A stretch of 64,000 nt of DNA from JAMQKA01 sp034521835 (GCA_034521835.1 JAXHMA010000006.1:186001-250000); one strand, 5' to 3'. Numbered from the stretch's first letter, positions 27,571 through 37,898 are shown. Program-made: numbers and translations. The notes: a model not told the origin generated them from the sequence alone.

Positions 27571-29466
27571 TTAACCTTCTTGAGGCATGGAAGTATGGTT
27601 TGCAGCATATTCTTCTAGTGCTTGTACCTCATCCCACAACTTCATTGCTTCCTCTAGTACATTGTCGAAGTTATCATTGATGATCGGGTAATAGGCCTTA
27701 AGTCCCCAAACCTGTCGAGCCAGTTCGGCTTTCATAAAGCTGCGGGGCATCCACTCAATTTCTTCAAAATGCCCGTGGGGAATGAGCAGGGAATCCGATT
27801 TAAAATCGGGTTCTTCCACATCGTCAGTGATGATCATGTTGTTGTTTATCATTCTCTCCTTAAATTGGGCAATGTCACTATCATCCCATCTAAATTCCTT
27901 GCGGAACTGCTCGTACTTATCTTCCCACTTGCTTCTAAATTGATCACCATTTCCATCCAGATAATTTCGAACAAAATCGAATCCTACCTGTTTACGCCGC
28001 ATAAAATTGACTACAGCGGCTGACTGTGTGGTATCTTCCTGAATGATATGATCGGGAATAATTCCACCGCCGCCATAGACCGTACGACCGGCATCGGTGT
28101 TGTATTTCAGGGAATCAGGTACGCCAGACCTAAACCCAGTGGCATCGCTTCGCGGATCATCTGATCGGTGGACCACTTCGTAAACGTATTCTTCACGACC
28201 TTTCTGTGAGTATGGTTTCTGTATGAGTCGGCCAGAAGGGGTATAATAGCGAGAGATTGTTACACGAATACTGCTTGAATCCACAAGCTCGTACTGCTGT
28301 TGGACAAGTCCTTTACCAAATGTCCGATGCCCCACGACCAGGCCGCGGTCGTGATCTTGAATGGCTCCGCTCACAATTTCACTGGCGGAGGCAGACCCCC
28401 CGTTGACCAAGATAATGAGAGGTTTGTCTTTAAAATATCCATCTCTTCTGGACTCATAAGAACTGGTGAAGCGGGAGTGACGACTTTTCGTGGAAACAAG
28501 CTCTGTACCTTTAGGAAAAAATTCTTCAGCCATGGCAATAGCCTGTCCCAGGTAACCGCCGGGATTCCCGCGAAGGTCGAGCACCAGGCGATCCATTCCT
28601 TTTTCGGTCAGCGAGCGCATTGCTTCCATAAACTCTTCATGGGTAGTGGCGGCAAACCGGTTAATTTTAATATACCCCGTCTCCTGATCCAACATGTACG
28701 AAGTATCTACGGTATAAAGCGGTATGTCATCCCGAGTGATGGTAAATTCAAGGAGCTCTTTCACATGGGGACGCTTGATAGAAACATCTACTTTAGTGCC
28801 TTTCTCACCGCGCAGTGATTTTAGCACATCCTCATTACTGAACCCGACTGCACTTGAATCATTGATTTTAACAATGCGATCACCGGACATAATACCCAGC
28901 TTATCACTCGGACCGCCGGAAATAGCAGTAATTACCGTGATGGTATCCTCAATAACATCAAACTGGATACCGATGCCCTGAAACTTGCCCGCAAACTCTT
29001 CCTGAATCTGCTCATTGGTTTTCGGCTCGATATAGACCGAGTGCGGGTCCAGTGCTTTAAACATCTGGCGGAGCGCATCCTCCGTCCGGGCGTACATATT
29101 TTCGTTGGAACTGTGATTGGAGAGGTAGAGGTAAGCATCTTCAAACTTTCGGAGCGATTCTCCAAGGTTATCAATATCATACTCGGAAAAGGCGGCAGCC
29201 GTGGTGTCAAGCGGCGTGTTATCAATCTTGAGAGTACTATCGGAAATGTTTTTTACTAGCCCTTTAATACTGCTTTTGTACAGATCATCGATACTCACTT
29301 CTGACACATAGTTATCGATAATTCGCCGCTGGGTTTGAATATATTTTTGCAGGTTTTTTTGATGGTCATCATCAGGGCGGATAACAGAGTCGACACCGGC
29401 GGCCCAGAACAAAGAAAGTACGATGAGAATTGCCGCCTGTGGGGCAAGGAATTTCTTATATGTCAT
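27571..29466 (-). CDS. C-terminal processing peptidase (S41 family, PDZ domain)
   Basis: This periplasmic serine protease trims C-termini of exported proteins. The 631-residue protein has an N-terminal signal anchor (APQAAILIVLSLFWAAGV). A PDZ domain (about 155-235; GIGIQFDVIEDTITV, GIMSGDRIVKIND) precedes the S41 domain. It contains the LDLRGNPGGYL strand, GGSASASEIVSGA with the catalytic Ser near residue 360, and FGKGLVQ with the catalytic Lys near 385. A long C-terminal extension (about 490-631) follows, with no recognised domain. The frame is intact. Confidence 0.93.
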   Translation of the reverse strand: MTYKKFLAPQAAILIVLSLFWAAGVDSVIRPDDDHQKNLQKYIQTQRRIIDNYVSEVSIDDLYKSSIKGLVKNISDSTLKIDNTPLDTTAAAFSEYDIDNLGESLRKFEDAYLYLSNHSSNENMYARTEDALRQMFKALDPHSVYIEPKTNEQIQEEFAGKFQGIGIQFDVIEDTITVITAISGGPSDKLGIMSGDRIVKINDSSAVGFSNEDVLKSLRGEKGTKVDVSIKRPHVKELLEFTITRDDIPLYTVDTSYMLDQETGYIKINRFAATTHEEFMEAMRSLTEKGMDRLVLDLRGNPGGYLGQAIAMAEEFFPKGTELVSTKSRHSRFTSSYESRRDGYFKDKPLIILVNGGSASASEIVSGAIQDHDRGLVVGHRTFGKGLVQQQYELVDSSSIRVTISRYYTPSGRLIQKPYSQKGREEYVYEVVHRSDDPRSDATGFRSGVPDSLKYNTDAGRTVYGGGGIIPDHIIQEDTTQSAAVVNFMRRKQVGFDFVRNYLDGNGDQFRSKWEDKYEQFRKEFRWDDSDIAQFKERMINNNMIITDDVEEPDFKSDSLLIPHGHFEEIEWMPRSFMKAELARQVWGLKAYYPIINDNFDNVLEEAMKLWDEVQALEEYAANHTSMPQEG

Positions 29467-29534
29467 ATTTACTAGTAGACTTTGAGGTTTCCGAATTTAT
29501 ATAACACAACGTGAAAAAAAGAGATTTATTTAAA

Positions 29535-29580
29535 AATTCGTTCAGCAGATATTTTATTACCCATTACTGCTGAACGAATT
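29535..29580 (-). terminator. Terminator downstream of hslVU
   Basis: AATTCGTTCAGCAG and CTGCTGAACGAATT form a perfect 14-bp stem with an 18-nt loop. On the minus strand it is followed by TTTTTAAATAAAT. It lies 40 bp past the hslU stop. Confidence 0.8.
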
Positions 29581-29620
29581 AATTAAATAAGATTGAAAAA
29601 AGTGATATTAGCAACTGTAT

Positions 29621-31060
29621 TTAAAGAATATAATGACTCAGATCTTTGTCTTTAACCAAGTCATCCAGTTGCTTGTTAACATATTCTTTGTCTATGGTTA
29701 ACTCTCCGCTGCCAATATCATCGGGAACGGCAAACAGTAGCTCATCCAGCAGCGAAGACAGGATGGTGTGCAGGCGTCGGGCGCCGATATTTTCAACGCG
29801 ATTGTTAACCTGCGCAGCGATATGGGCAATTTCACGGATCGCCTCGTCGGTGAATTCTATTTCAACACCTTCTGAGCGAAGCATCGCCTGGTACTGTTTG
29901 GTAAGGGCATTTTTGGGCTTTCGCAGAATATCGAAGAAATCGTCTTCGGTCAGAGAGTTCAGTTCAACGCGTATCGGCATACGGCCCTGAAGCTCCGGGA
30001 TCAGGTCGGATGGCTTTGACACGTGGAAGGCCCCGGATCCAATAAACAGGATGTGGTCGGTCTTGACCATGCCATATTTGGTGGAAACAGAACTTCCTTC
30101 AATAATCGGCAGCATATCACGCTGAACTCCCTGACGGCTTACATCGGGCCCACCGCCACCCCCGCCTTTGTTATTGCCGGATCCCTCAGCCACTTTGTCG
30201 ATCTCATCAATAAACACGATACCCTGGGTTTGCACGCGATCGAGCGCTTCCTGCACGGCAGCGTCATGATCGATCATTTTTTCGGCCTCTTCATCCAGCA
30301 GGATTTTTTCGGCCTCTTCAACGGCCACTTTCTTTTTCTGCTTCTTGTCGCCGGTAAGGTTGCCAAGCATATCCTGCAAGTTGATGCCCATCTCTTCCAT
30401 ATTACCTTGTGGGCCAAAAACCTGCATCATCGGTTGCCGATTGGACTTTACCTCAATCTCAATTTTTCGGTCATCCAGCTCGCCGTTCCGCAGTTTCTTG
30501 CGGAATTTCTCACGCGTTCGCTGGTTTAGCTCTTCATCGCTGGCATTTTCGGGATCAAAATCATCTTTGTCTTGCTGAAAGCTAGCGGAATTATTCGAAG
30601 GTTTTTTTACCGGCGGAATGAGAATATCAAGAATGCGATCTTCTACTGCTTTTTTGGCCTCTTCCCGCACTCGTTCCTGCATCTCGGTTTTTACCATGTT
30701 GATGGCAATATCTGTCAGGTCGCGAATCATTGACTCTACATCGCGGCCTACATATCCTACTTCCGTAAATTTGGAAGCTTCAACTTTAATGAAAGGGGCG
30801 TTGGCCAGTTTGGCCAGCCGACGAGCAATTTCGGTTTTACCAACGCCGGTGGGACCGATCAGCAGGATATTGTTCGGCAGTATTTCATCTCGGATCTCTT
30901 CGTCAGAATTCATTCGTCGCCAGCGGTTTCGGAGCGCAATAGCTACCGATCGCTTGGCTCCATTTTGCCCCACAATATACTTGTTCAGCTCAGCAACAAT
31001 TTGCCGCGGGGTTAGATTTTTTTGTTCAACAACTTGCTTCATAACACTCTGGTTATTCAT
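29621..31060 (-). CDS. hslU: HslU, ATPase subunit of the HslVU protease
   Basis: This AAA+ unfoldase feeds proteins into HslV. NLTPRQIVAELNKYIVGQNGAKRSVAIALRNRWRR is the family N-terminus. Walker A is GPTGVGKT (about residues 69-76), Walker B is IVFIDEIDKVA, and the C-terminus ends DKDLSHYIL, the tail that docks into HslV. The I-domain between the Walker motifs is present (about 110-250). The ATG at 31060 overlaps the hslV stop codon (ATGAATAA), so translation is coupled. The frame is intact. Confidence 0.97.
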   Translation of the reverse strand: MNNQSVMKQVVEQKNLTPRQIVAELNKYIVGQNGAKRSVAIALRNRWRRMNSDEEIRDEILPNNILLIGPTGVGKTEIARRLAKLANAPFIKVEASKFTEVGYVGRDVESMIRDLTDIAINMVKTEMQERVREEAKKAVEDRILDILIPPVKKPSNNSASFQQDKDDFDPENASDEELNQRTREKFRKKLRNGELDDRKIEIEVKSNRQPMMQVFGPQGNMEEMGINLQDMLGNLTGDKKQKKKVAVEEAEKILLDEEAEKMIDHDAAVQEALDRVQTQGIVFIDEIDKVAEGSGNNKGGGGGGPDVSRQGVQRDMLPIIEGSSVSTKYGMVKTDHILFIGSGAFHVSKPSDLIPELQGRMPIRVELNSLTEDDFFDILRKPKNALTKQYQAMLRSEGVEIEFTDEAIREIAHIAAQVNNRVENIGARRLHTILSSLLDELLFAVPDDIGSGELTIDKEYVNKQLDDLVKDKDLSHYIL

Positions 31061-31601
31061 CAATTTCTAGTATTGACAGATTATGATTAGTGTAGATACA
31101 GATATCTGCTGCTATATTCAGTGATTTTTCAACGATTTCTCGGGCCGATAATTCTGATGCATCTGCCTTGAGGGCGCGGGCTGCTGCCAGGGCGTAGGAA
31201 CCCCCGCTGCCAATAGCCAGAATCTGGTCATCCGGTTCAATAACATCTCCTTGGCCTGAAATGAGCAACGCCTTATCTTTGCTCATGACTACCAGCAGAG
31301 CTTCCAGTTTCCGAAGGAATTTATCATTGCGCCACTCCTTGGCCATTTCTACGGCAGCTCGTTGCAGGTTACCGTTGTACTGCTGGATTTTTTCTTCAAA
31401 CTTCTCAAAAAGGGTCAATGCATCGGCCGTTGATCCGGCAAAACCGGCAAGAATTTCGTCGTTATACAGGCGGCGAACTTTGGTCACGGTCGATTTCATC
31501 ACGGTCTTGTCCATCGTGGCCTGGCCATCGCCACCAATGGCCACCTCACCGTTATGGATTATACCCATTACGGTGGTAGCTTTTAGTTGAGGTACGCTCA
31601 T
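31053..31601 (-). CDS. hslV: HslV, peptidase subunit of the HslVU protease
   Basis: This threonine peptidase forms a double hexamer. The mature N-terminus should be Thr at TTVMGIIHNGEVAIGGDGQAT, so the first eight residues (MSVPQLKA) are a short propeptide. KVRRLYNDEILAGFAGSTADALTLFE and LAIGSGGSYALAAARAL are family signatures. It overlaps hslU and lies 41 bp after the RNase G gene on the same strand, suggesting an rng-hslV-hslU unit. Confidence 0.97.
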   Translation of the reverse strand: MSVPQLKATTVMGIIHNGEVAIGGDGQATMDKTVMKSTVTKVRRLYNDEILAGFAGSTADALTLFEKFEEKIQQYNGNLQRAAVEMAKEWRNDKFLRKLEALLVVMSKDKALLISGQGDVIEPDDQILAIGSGGSYALAAARALKADASELSAREIVEKSLNIAADICIYTNHNLSILEIDE

Positions 31602-31642
31602 AATGTTTCAGGAAATACGATTAGTTTGTTCTGAAGTATGTT

Positions 31643-33428
31643 TTAGGAATCAGATTTGTAGTATTTAGATTTTGAGCTGCTGTTGGGGCGTGTTGCCTGG
31701 TTACTACCGGGGCGCGGGGGTAGACCATTGCGCTTACCACTTCCGTTTTTGGGATCTTCTTTCTGGTAATAATCGAGGTTTTCACGCTTTGGTTTACCTG
31801 AATCCAGCTCTTGGAGCTTTGCTTCGGAACTCTGAACCAGTTCGTCGATCGGCTCATCACGCATAACCGCATCGGTAATTTCAATATCTGAACCGGCCAG
31901 GGTTACGCGGTATTCATTCAGGGAGATGGACTCTTCTCCAATAAGATTAATCTTGATGAAGTATTTGAGCATCCACTTCAAGCGAATGCTAAACAGCCCC
32001 TTGTCCAGGTAGGCTTTGAGGTAAGGATTTATATAAATATCTACAGAGTTGTAGGAAGTATTTGAGTTAAACTTGCTCAACCAAGCATCAAGGTCAGCAA
32101 CGATCGTGTTCTTTGTTACCACGTTTCCTGAGCCGCCGCACATCAGGGCACACCTTGGAAACGGAGTTTACCACGCTGGGTCGAATACGTTGCCGTGTTA
32201 TCTGCACCAGGCCGAAATCGCTCATGCCTATCACATTGGTTTTGGCCTGATCTTTCTTGAATTCTTTCTTCAGCTCATCATAAATTTTTTTCCGGTTTTT
32301 GTCGCTTTTCAGGTCGATAAAATCCACGACAATGATTCCGCCAATATCGCGCAGCCGCAACTGTTTGGCGACTTCACGGGCAGCTTCAAGATTGGTTTTC
32401 AGGGAGTTGTCTTCCTGCTTTTCTTTGGCTGCATAGGGACCAGAGTTTACATCCACCACATACATAGCCTCAGTCTGCTCAAAAATAAGATATCCACCGG
32501 AGGGCATGCGCACACGTGGACTGAAGATCGAGTCGACATCCTTGGCTATCTTCATGAAGTCAAAAATATGCTCCCGGCCTTTATACAGCTCCACGTTGGG
32601 CAGCATCTGCGGGGCGATCTGGCTGACATAGGACTTCAGCTTCTTATGCATAGCCTGTTCGTCAATCAGCACGCGGTCATATTGTTTTGCGAACAGGTCG
32701 CGAATCAGGCTTTCCGTCATGCTCAGGTCGTTATACAGCAAAGCCGGGGGTTGGGCGTCTTCCAGTTTACCGAGAATCTTTTCCCACTTTTTGAGCACGT
32801 CCCGCATGTCATCTTCAATCGCTTTCTTATCCTGGCCGGTAGCCACGGTTCGAACAATCACGCCGAAACCATCCGGTAGCATGGAACCGACAATGCCCTT
32901 CAGGCGTCGCCGCTCTTTATAGTTATTAATCTTTCGGGATACGGCGATATATTCGCCCATGGGTATGAGTACTAGGAAACGTCCGGCAATGGTAATATCA
33001 GTAGAAACACGCGGCCCTTTGGAACCGATCGGTTCTTTGACAATCTGCACCAGCAGGCGCTGACCAGGATTTAAAATACGCCCGGCCCATGTTTGCTTCT
33101 GGTAATTTGAGATCTTGTCAAAATTTATCTTCTTCAGCTCATTACGGACGCTCTTATTGATAGCGTTTCGTCCGTTCAACATCTGGACATATTCTTTCAG
33201 GTGATCCCCCGCGTCAGAGAAGTGCAAAAAAGCATCCTTGGGGGTCCCCATATCGATGAAGGCGGCACGGATACCACTCATCACCTTGTGAACTTTGGCA
33301 AGATAGATATTACCTACCGTGCGCTGGTTTTCTTCAGATTCTATAAATAGTTGGGCAAGTTCTCCATCTTCCAGGAGGGCTATTCGGGTTTGTTTGCCCT
33401 TCGCGTGAACGATTATTTGGTTCTTCAT
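31643..33428 (-). CDS. rng: Ribonuclease E/G family (RNase G), one frameshift
   Basis: This endonuclease matures rRNA and degrades mRNA. The S1 domain lies at residues 35-130 (IYLAKVHKVMSGIRAAFIDMGTPKDAFLHFSD). The catalytic DNase I-like part has MYVVDVNSGPY and GGIIVVDFIDLKSD, with its two metal-binding Asp residues. The frame breaks at about 32140, where one extra base changes KVCPMCGGSGNVV to KVCPDVRRL. The corrected protein carries the CPxCGGxG zinc link, a dimerisation region and a basic, disordered Ser/Asn/Lys-rich tail. Its full length of about 595 residues exceeds E. coli RNase G because of that tail. Confidence 0.93.
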
Positions 33429-33903
33429 CGAATTCCATTCCTTTCACGCAGCTGCTGACCTCCAAGCACTTTACGTCATATATATATCTGTTGTATATCT
33501 TTGATTCAAAATCTTTTAACACTTTGACATATCTTGCCGGTAGCGGAGGTTCAGCAACCGCTACATTAAAATTTTTGTTACGTGTATAGCTGGTATTCAT
33601 GTACCCGTATTCAGAGGAGCGGGTTGGCTGCAGATCAGCATGGAATGCATCTAGAGAAGCTATACCTCTATTACATAAAATCCATTCTATGTACCGTAAA
33701 AGATTAGCAAAAAAGTTTTTAAAAATGGTTTGTGCTAACACTAAATCTGCATTTACAATCTTAAAAATTGTCAAAAAATGTCTCTGAATACCCTTCAAAA
33801 AAGAATTGTAACTGTCGGTTAATATACAGTTACTTTCCTATTAATGTAAATGGAAAAAACGTCCACTTATTGTTACGGTCGGGAAAAACTTTTATACCAA
33901 AGT
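33429..33903. other. Intergenic region between murA and the RNase G gene
   Basis: No credible gene lies in these 475 bp. An open frame on the minus strand (to 33798) runs into the RNase G gene out of frame and has no recognisable domain. The stretch must hold the RNase G promoter. AAAGGAATG, a possible ribosome-binding site, lies just upstream of the RNase G ATG. Confidence 0.5.
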
Positions 33904-35175
33904 TCAGTCTTCCTGATCCGTTCGTTTGATATCGGCACCGAGTATATTCAGTTTTTTTTCCAGTTTTTCATATCCGCGATCCAGGTGATAGATTCGCAGG
34001 ATATCGCTGGTGCCCTCAGCGACCATGGCGGCCAGCACCAGGCTGACACTTGCCCTGAGGTCGGTACTCATTACGGAGGCGCCCTCCAGGTCAGATTTCC
34101 CCGAAACTATAACTGCGTTGCCTTTTACTTTGAGTTCTGCCCCCAACCGTTTTAATTCAGGAACGTAACTGAAACGATCGGTATAAATGGTATCGGTGAT
34201 TACGGAGCGACCGTACGCCTGGGTCATCATCGTAGCCCATTGGGCCTGCAGGTCCGTAGGGAAACCTGGATAAACTTCTGTTTGAATTGAGGTGGGTTTG
34301 AGCTCGCTGGGTGCTTTTACATGGATAGTTGAACCATCGATTTTTACCGTGGCACCCGTCTGCCGAAGTGTTTCCGGAAATGAGCCCAAATCGGAAGGAT
34401 CCGTATTCTTGATTGTTAGCTCGGACTCGGGATGCATGGCGGCGGCAATCATATAGGTGCCCGTCTCAATGCGATCCGGGGCATTGTTGACTTCAATACC
34501 TTCCAGTTTTTCTACTCCGTGTACTGTCATTGTATCGGTACCGATACCTTCAATATGCGCGCCCATGCGATTAAGCGTTCGGGCCAGAAGCACAACATCG
34601 GGTTCGATGGCTGTGTTTTTGATAGTGAATTTTTTTGCCTTCAGCACGGAAGAGAGCAGCAGGTTTACGGTAGCACCTACGCTGCTTGGTTCCATGGTAA
34701 AAGTGCCACCTTCGAGCCGCTCTTCCGCTTTACCGAGCACATATCCTTTGTCGAGGTCAATGTCTGCCCCCATCTTTTTCATCCCCTCAAGATGAAGATC
34801 AACGGGTCGAGGTCCCCAGGCACAGCCCCCGGGCAGTGAAACTTTGGCCTCTCCAAATTTTCCAATTAGTGCACCGAGCATATAAAACGAGGCCCGCATT
34901 TTGCGAACCAGCTCATAAGGTGCCTCCAAATGGCTTATGTGTTGCGGATCGATCCGCAGCTGGTTGTTTTCTTCGTCAAAATCCACATGTGCACCGGTAA
35001 CACGAATAACATTGTTGAATGTGTAGATATCCCGCAGTTTGGGAACATTATATATAGTTGTCGGAGAATCAGCGAGTAACGCAGCTGCCATTAGGGGCAG
35101 GGCAGCATTTTTTGATCCGCTTATTTTAATGTCGCCTCGAAGAGGGGTTGGCCCCTCAATTACAAATTTATCCAC
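33904..35175 (-). CDS. murA: UDP-N-acetylglucosamine 1-carboxyvinyltransferase
   Basis: The enzyme starts peptidoglycan synthesis by adding enolpyruvate to UDP-GlcNAc. The 423-residue EPT-fold protein has the KN substrate pair (ISGSKNAALP, Lys22-Asn23). The catalytic loop SLPGGCAWGPRPVDLHLEG carries Cys near 118, the residue attacked by fosfomycin. FPTDLQAQWATMMTQA, with the conserved Asp, follows. It overlaps the upstream biotin-carrier gene by 8 bp and is thus part of a three-gene operon. The frame is intact. Confidence 0.97.
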   Translation of the reverse strand: MDKFVIEGPTPLRGDIKISGSKNAALPLMAAALLADSPTTIYNVPKLRDIYTFNNVIRVTGAHVDFDEENNQLRIDPQHISHLEAPYELVRKMRASFYMLGALIGKFGEAKVSLPGGCAWGPRPVDLHLEGMKKMGADIDLDKGYVLGKAEERLEGGTFTMEPSSVGATVNLLLSSVLKAKKFTIKNTAIEPDVVLLARTLNRMGAHIEGIGTDTMTVHGVEKLEGIEVNNAPDRIETGTYMIAAAMHPESELTIKNTDPSDLGSFPETLRQTGATVKIDGSTIHVKAPSELKPTSIQTEVYPGFPTDLQAQWATMMTQAYGRSVITDTIYTDRFSYVPELKRLGAELKVKGNAVIVSGKSDLEGASVMSTDLRASVSLVLAAMVAEGTSDILRIYHLDRGYEKLEKKLNILGADIKRTDQED

Positions 35176-35674
35176 TAGCTTCTATTTCTAAAATTAATGC
35201 GTTTTTTTCAACAGATTCACCCGCCTGAACGGCGATGGAAGTCACAACGCCCTTGGTGGGAGCTTTCAGCTCATTTTCCATCTTCATGGCTTCCAGAATA
35301 GCGACAGGGTCACCTAGTTCTACTTCAGATCCCTCTTCCACAATCAGCTCCAGGATTTTGCCGGGCATGGGAGCGTTAAGTTGCCCTTCGCCAATTTCGG
35401 CAGCTCTTTTAAAGCCCATGCGGTCGAGCAGCAGATCCTGCTCATCGTGCACAGTTACCGAGCACCACCGTCCGTTAATCGTAAATTCCAGAACGTCTTT
35501 TTGTTGCTGAACGTTATCAATTTTAAAAAGTCTGGTTCCAACTCTCAGCAGGTGACGCTCGTTCTTTATCTCGAAGGTGAACTGGTAGCTCCGGTCACCA
35601 ACGGTAACCTGTTGTTGATCAAAGTCGAAATCCAGCTTATGTGTTCGGCCTTCTATGTCGGCTTCAAATTTCAT
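35168..35674 (-). CDS. Biotin carboxyl carrier protein of an acyl-CoA/pyruvate carboxylase
   Basis: The C-terminal biotinyl domain (about residues 95-165; LNAPMPGKILELIVEEGSEVELGDPVAILEAMKMENELKA) has the biotinylated Lys in EAMKME. The N-terminal 95 residues form a small beta-rich domain (KLDFDFDQQQVTVGDRSYQFTFEI), as in biotin subunits of acyl-CoA carboxylases. The carboxylase and transferase subunits are not in the window. It overlaps the upstream small gene by 4 bp and murA by 8 bp. Confidence 0.88.
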   Translation of the reverse strand: MKFEADIEGRTHKLDFDFDQQQVTVGDRSYQFTFEIKNERHLLRVGTRLFKIDNVQQQKDVLEFTINGRWCSVTVHDEQDLLLDRMGFKRAAEIGEGQLNAPMPGKILELIVEEGSEVELGDPVAILEAMKMENELKAPTKGVVTSIAVQAGESVEKNALILEIEASG

Positions 35675-35946
35675 CGGCGGTTTACCCTGATTTGTGCAAG
35701 CCCTTTTTTGGTGGCGCGGAAGGTGAAATTCTGCAGGTTATCGGCGTCATAGAACGAGGTAAGGGCTATTTGGTTGCCCTGCCGCTCGTACGCTTCAATG
35801 AAACCGAAACTCATCAGGTTGATAAGATCGTCGCGCAGCTCACCGTACTGCAGGCCGGTTTCATCCAGTACCGTTTCAAACGTTTCCGGGAACACCAGCT
35901 TGCTGAGCACATTGCGTTCAGATGTAGAGATTTTTCGTTTAGGCAT
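35671..35946 (-). CDS. Small winged-helix-like protein
   Basis: The 91-residue protein begins MPKRKISTSERNVLSKLVFPETFETVLDETGLQYGELRDDLINLMSFGFIEAYE. The three helices plus wing suggest a winged helix-turn-helix fold. No family was recognised. It is first in an operon with the biotin carrier protein and murA (4-bp overlap), so it may regulate or simply accompany them. Confidence 0.6.
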   Translation of the reverse strand: MPKRKISTSERNVLSKLVFPETFETVLDETGLQYGELRDDLINLMSFGFIEAYERQGNQIALTSFYDADNLQNFTFRATKKGLAQIRVNRR

Positions 35947-36004
35947 GATCTGTAAAAGTTTGATGGAACCTAAAATAGGAGCACTCCCACAGTATTACAA
36001 CCCA

Positions 36005-36526
36005 TTACTGTTCCACCTTTATATCACCATATGTGATTACATTTCCAGACTGATCAAGTATCAAAATTCTATAAAGGTTATCCCCTCTGAAATTTTGGGG
36101 AAAACTGGAAGGATTTAAATTAATCACAGGTACTCCGCCTTCGGATATTTGCGAATCTGAAATGCTATCAACCGGTCCACGACCATCTTCTTGGAAACTA
36201 GTCTGAAAAACCCAGGCTTCAATTCTGGACAAGTTTGTTATGTAATTAATATTCAGCTGAATACGAGAAGTTGAGTTTATAAAAACAGGATTAGGATAGG
36301 CTTTGCTTACAATACTTAACAACCCTTGGTACATGGGTGAAATACGCCAGTCATCTGGATCTGATTGATCAAGTTCTTGTGCATTTGCGCTCATTGCTGT
36401 ATATCCTTCAGGCGGTGAATAAGCCTGGTTTTCGAACTCTTTTTGATCATCACTCTTGGAGCAACCAATTATAACCAGTAATAAAACAGCCAGCGCGGCA
36501 GATGCTGTGTGTCGGGTGTTTTTCAT
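36005..36526 (-). CDS. Putative lipoprotein, hypothetical
   Basis: The 173-residue protein begins with a signal peptide and lipobox (ALAVLLLVIIGC, Cys near residue 22), so it should be lipid-anchored. The rest (NPVFINSTSRIQLNINYITNLSRIEAWVFQ, YRILILDQSGNVITYGDIKV) looks like a single immunoglobulin-like or secretion-tail-like beta domain. No function is known. It points away from the DUF3108 gene. Confidence 0.65.
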   Translation of the reverse strand: MKNTRHTASAALAVLLLVIIGCSKSDDQKEFENQAYSPPEGYTAMSANAQELDQSDPDDWRISPMYQGLLSIVSKAYPNPVFINSTSRIQLNINYITNLSRIEAWVFQTSFQEDGRGPVDSISDSQISEGGVPVINLNPSSFPQNFRGDNLYRILILDQSGNVITYGDIKVEQ

Positions 36527-36645
36527 GAACGATTGTATACTAAATATCTTTATAGGCGTTTCATCTTAGTTGGATAATATCGAACTTTTGTGGTTTTCAC
36601 GAAAAAATAAAACGAGATTTATATAACCTCTATTCTATTCAGCTT

Positions 36646-37458
36646 TTGAAGTTTCTACAGATCAGCATCGTATTTTTATTTGTGGCGTTAAGCACCGTTT
36701 TTCCCCTAAAAGCCCAGGAAGGTGGGGATTACGTTGTCATGCAGGAGGGGAGTCCCACCGCGCAGGAGTTGCTGCAGTGGCGTGAAGTGTTGACCTACAA
36801 GGTAACCTACAGCTTTTTTACAATTGGGCAGGTTAAAATGGTGATGGAGGATACCCTCTATCATGGGGAGCCCGCCTGGAAGCTAAGTGGCATCATCACA
36901 TCAAACCCTGGCATTCCGTTTGTTGGTAAAGAGGAAAACCATTACAACATAATTTTCCAGGTTGACGGCGGAAAACCCAAAGAGATGGTCTATTGGAAAG
37001 ATGATGTAGATGATGATAATTTCAGGGAAGATCGTTACGTGTATAATTACGACCGCAGAAAAGTGTATGCCTTCAAAGAGGGTGAAGCAATTGATACACT
37101 CGACCTGGAAACGCCCGCAACATCAGGGCCGTTGATCACTCTTTTCTCCCGGCTTCTCGCGGGCCAGCAGGTGAATTCCCGCCTCTTCATCTACCTGGAT
37201 GAGCAGAAAGGGACCATCGACATGAAATATACCCGCCAGCAGGAAAAACGTGAATACGAGGCTTTCGAGGAGCCTGTTAACGCATTTTACGCCGAGGGTG
37301 ACACCGATATTGACGGCCCCTTCGGTTTCAGTGGAAGATTTAAAGCATGGTTTGCGGATGATGAGCTGCGCATTCCGCTGGAGGCTCATGTGAAAGTATG
37401 GCTGGGAAACGCAAAAGTTAGATTAATCGATTACAAAAAGGAGTTACGGAATGAGTAA
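36646..37458 (+). CDS. DUF3108 family exported protein
   Basis: The 270-residue protein starts at TTG (36646), followed by a signal peptide (KFLQISIVFLFVALSTVFPLKAQ). The DUF3108 body shows LTYKVTYSFFTIGQVKMVME near the start and a C-terminal ARVRLIDYK-like strand (NAKVRLIDYKKEL). The family is periplasmic or outer-membrane associated, and its role is not known. It overlaps dut by 8 bp, which suggests translational coupling. Confidence 0.78.
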   Translation: MKFLQISIVFLFVALSTVFPLKAQEGGDYVVMQEGSPTAQELLQWREVLTYKVTYSFFTIGQVKMVMEDTLYHGEPAWKLSGIITSNPGIPFVGKEENHYNIIFQVDGGKPKEMVYWKDDVDDDNFREDRYVYNYDRRKVYAFKEGEAIDTLDLETPATSGPLITLFSRLLAGQQVNSRLFIYLDEQKGTIDMKYTRQQEKREYEAFEEPVNAFYAEGDTDIDGPFGFSGRFKAWFADDELRIPLEAHVKVWLGNAKVRLIDYKKELRNE

Positions 37459-37898
37459 GGTTGTGTTCAGGAAATTAGATCACGCACAAGATTTGCCGCT
37501 GCCATCGTATGAATCTGCATATGCCGCGGGGATGGATCTGCGTGCGGCACTGGCTGAGCAATTTGTACTGAAACCGGGGCAGCGGGCACTTATTCCCACT
37601 GGCCTGCAGATGGCTCTGCCCCAGGGATATGAGGCACAAATTCGGCCCCGCAGTGGTCTGGCTTTTAAAAATGGCATCACCATGCTAAATACCCCGGGAA
37701 CCATCTGATGCCGATTACCGCGGAGAGGTCAAGGTACTGGCGATCAACCATGGCAGTGAACCGTTCCTTATCAATCACGGTGATCGCATCGCACAGATGG
37801 TGATTGCGCCTGTCCAGCAATTTGACGTTGAAGAAGCTGGTCAGCTTCCCAAAACCGAACGCGGTGAAGGTGGCTTTGGCAGCACGGGTGTTGAATGA
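37451..37898 (+). CDS. dut: dUTPase, one frameshift
   Basis: The enzyme hydrolyses dUTP to dUMP, keeping uracil out of DNA and feeding dTMP synthesis. All five motifs are present: AGMDLRA, RPRSGLA, GTIDADYRGE, GDRIAQMVI and RGEGGFGSTG. One extra T near 37705 (ATCTGAT) creates a stop codon inside motif 3. Deleting it gives an intact protein of about 148 residues. Sequence error is likely. Confidence 0.94.

Noticed and set aside
33334..33798. 154-codon minus-strand open frame upstream of RNase G
   Set aside because: It overlaps the RNase G start out of frame, has no recognisable domain, and its composition looks like non-coding DNA.
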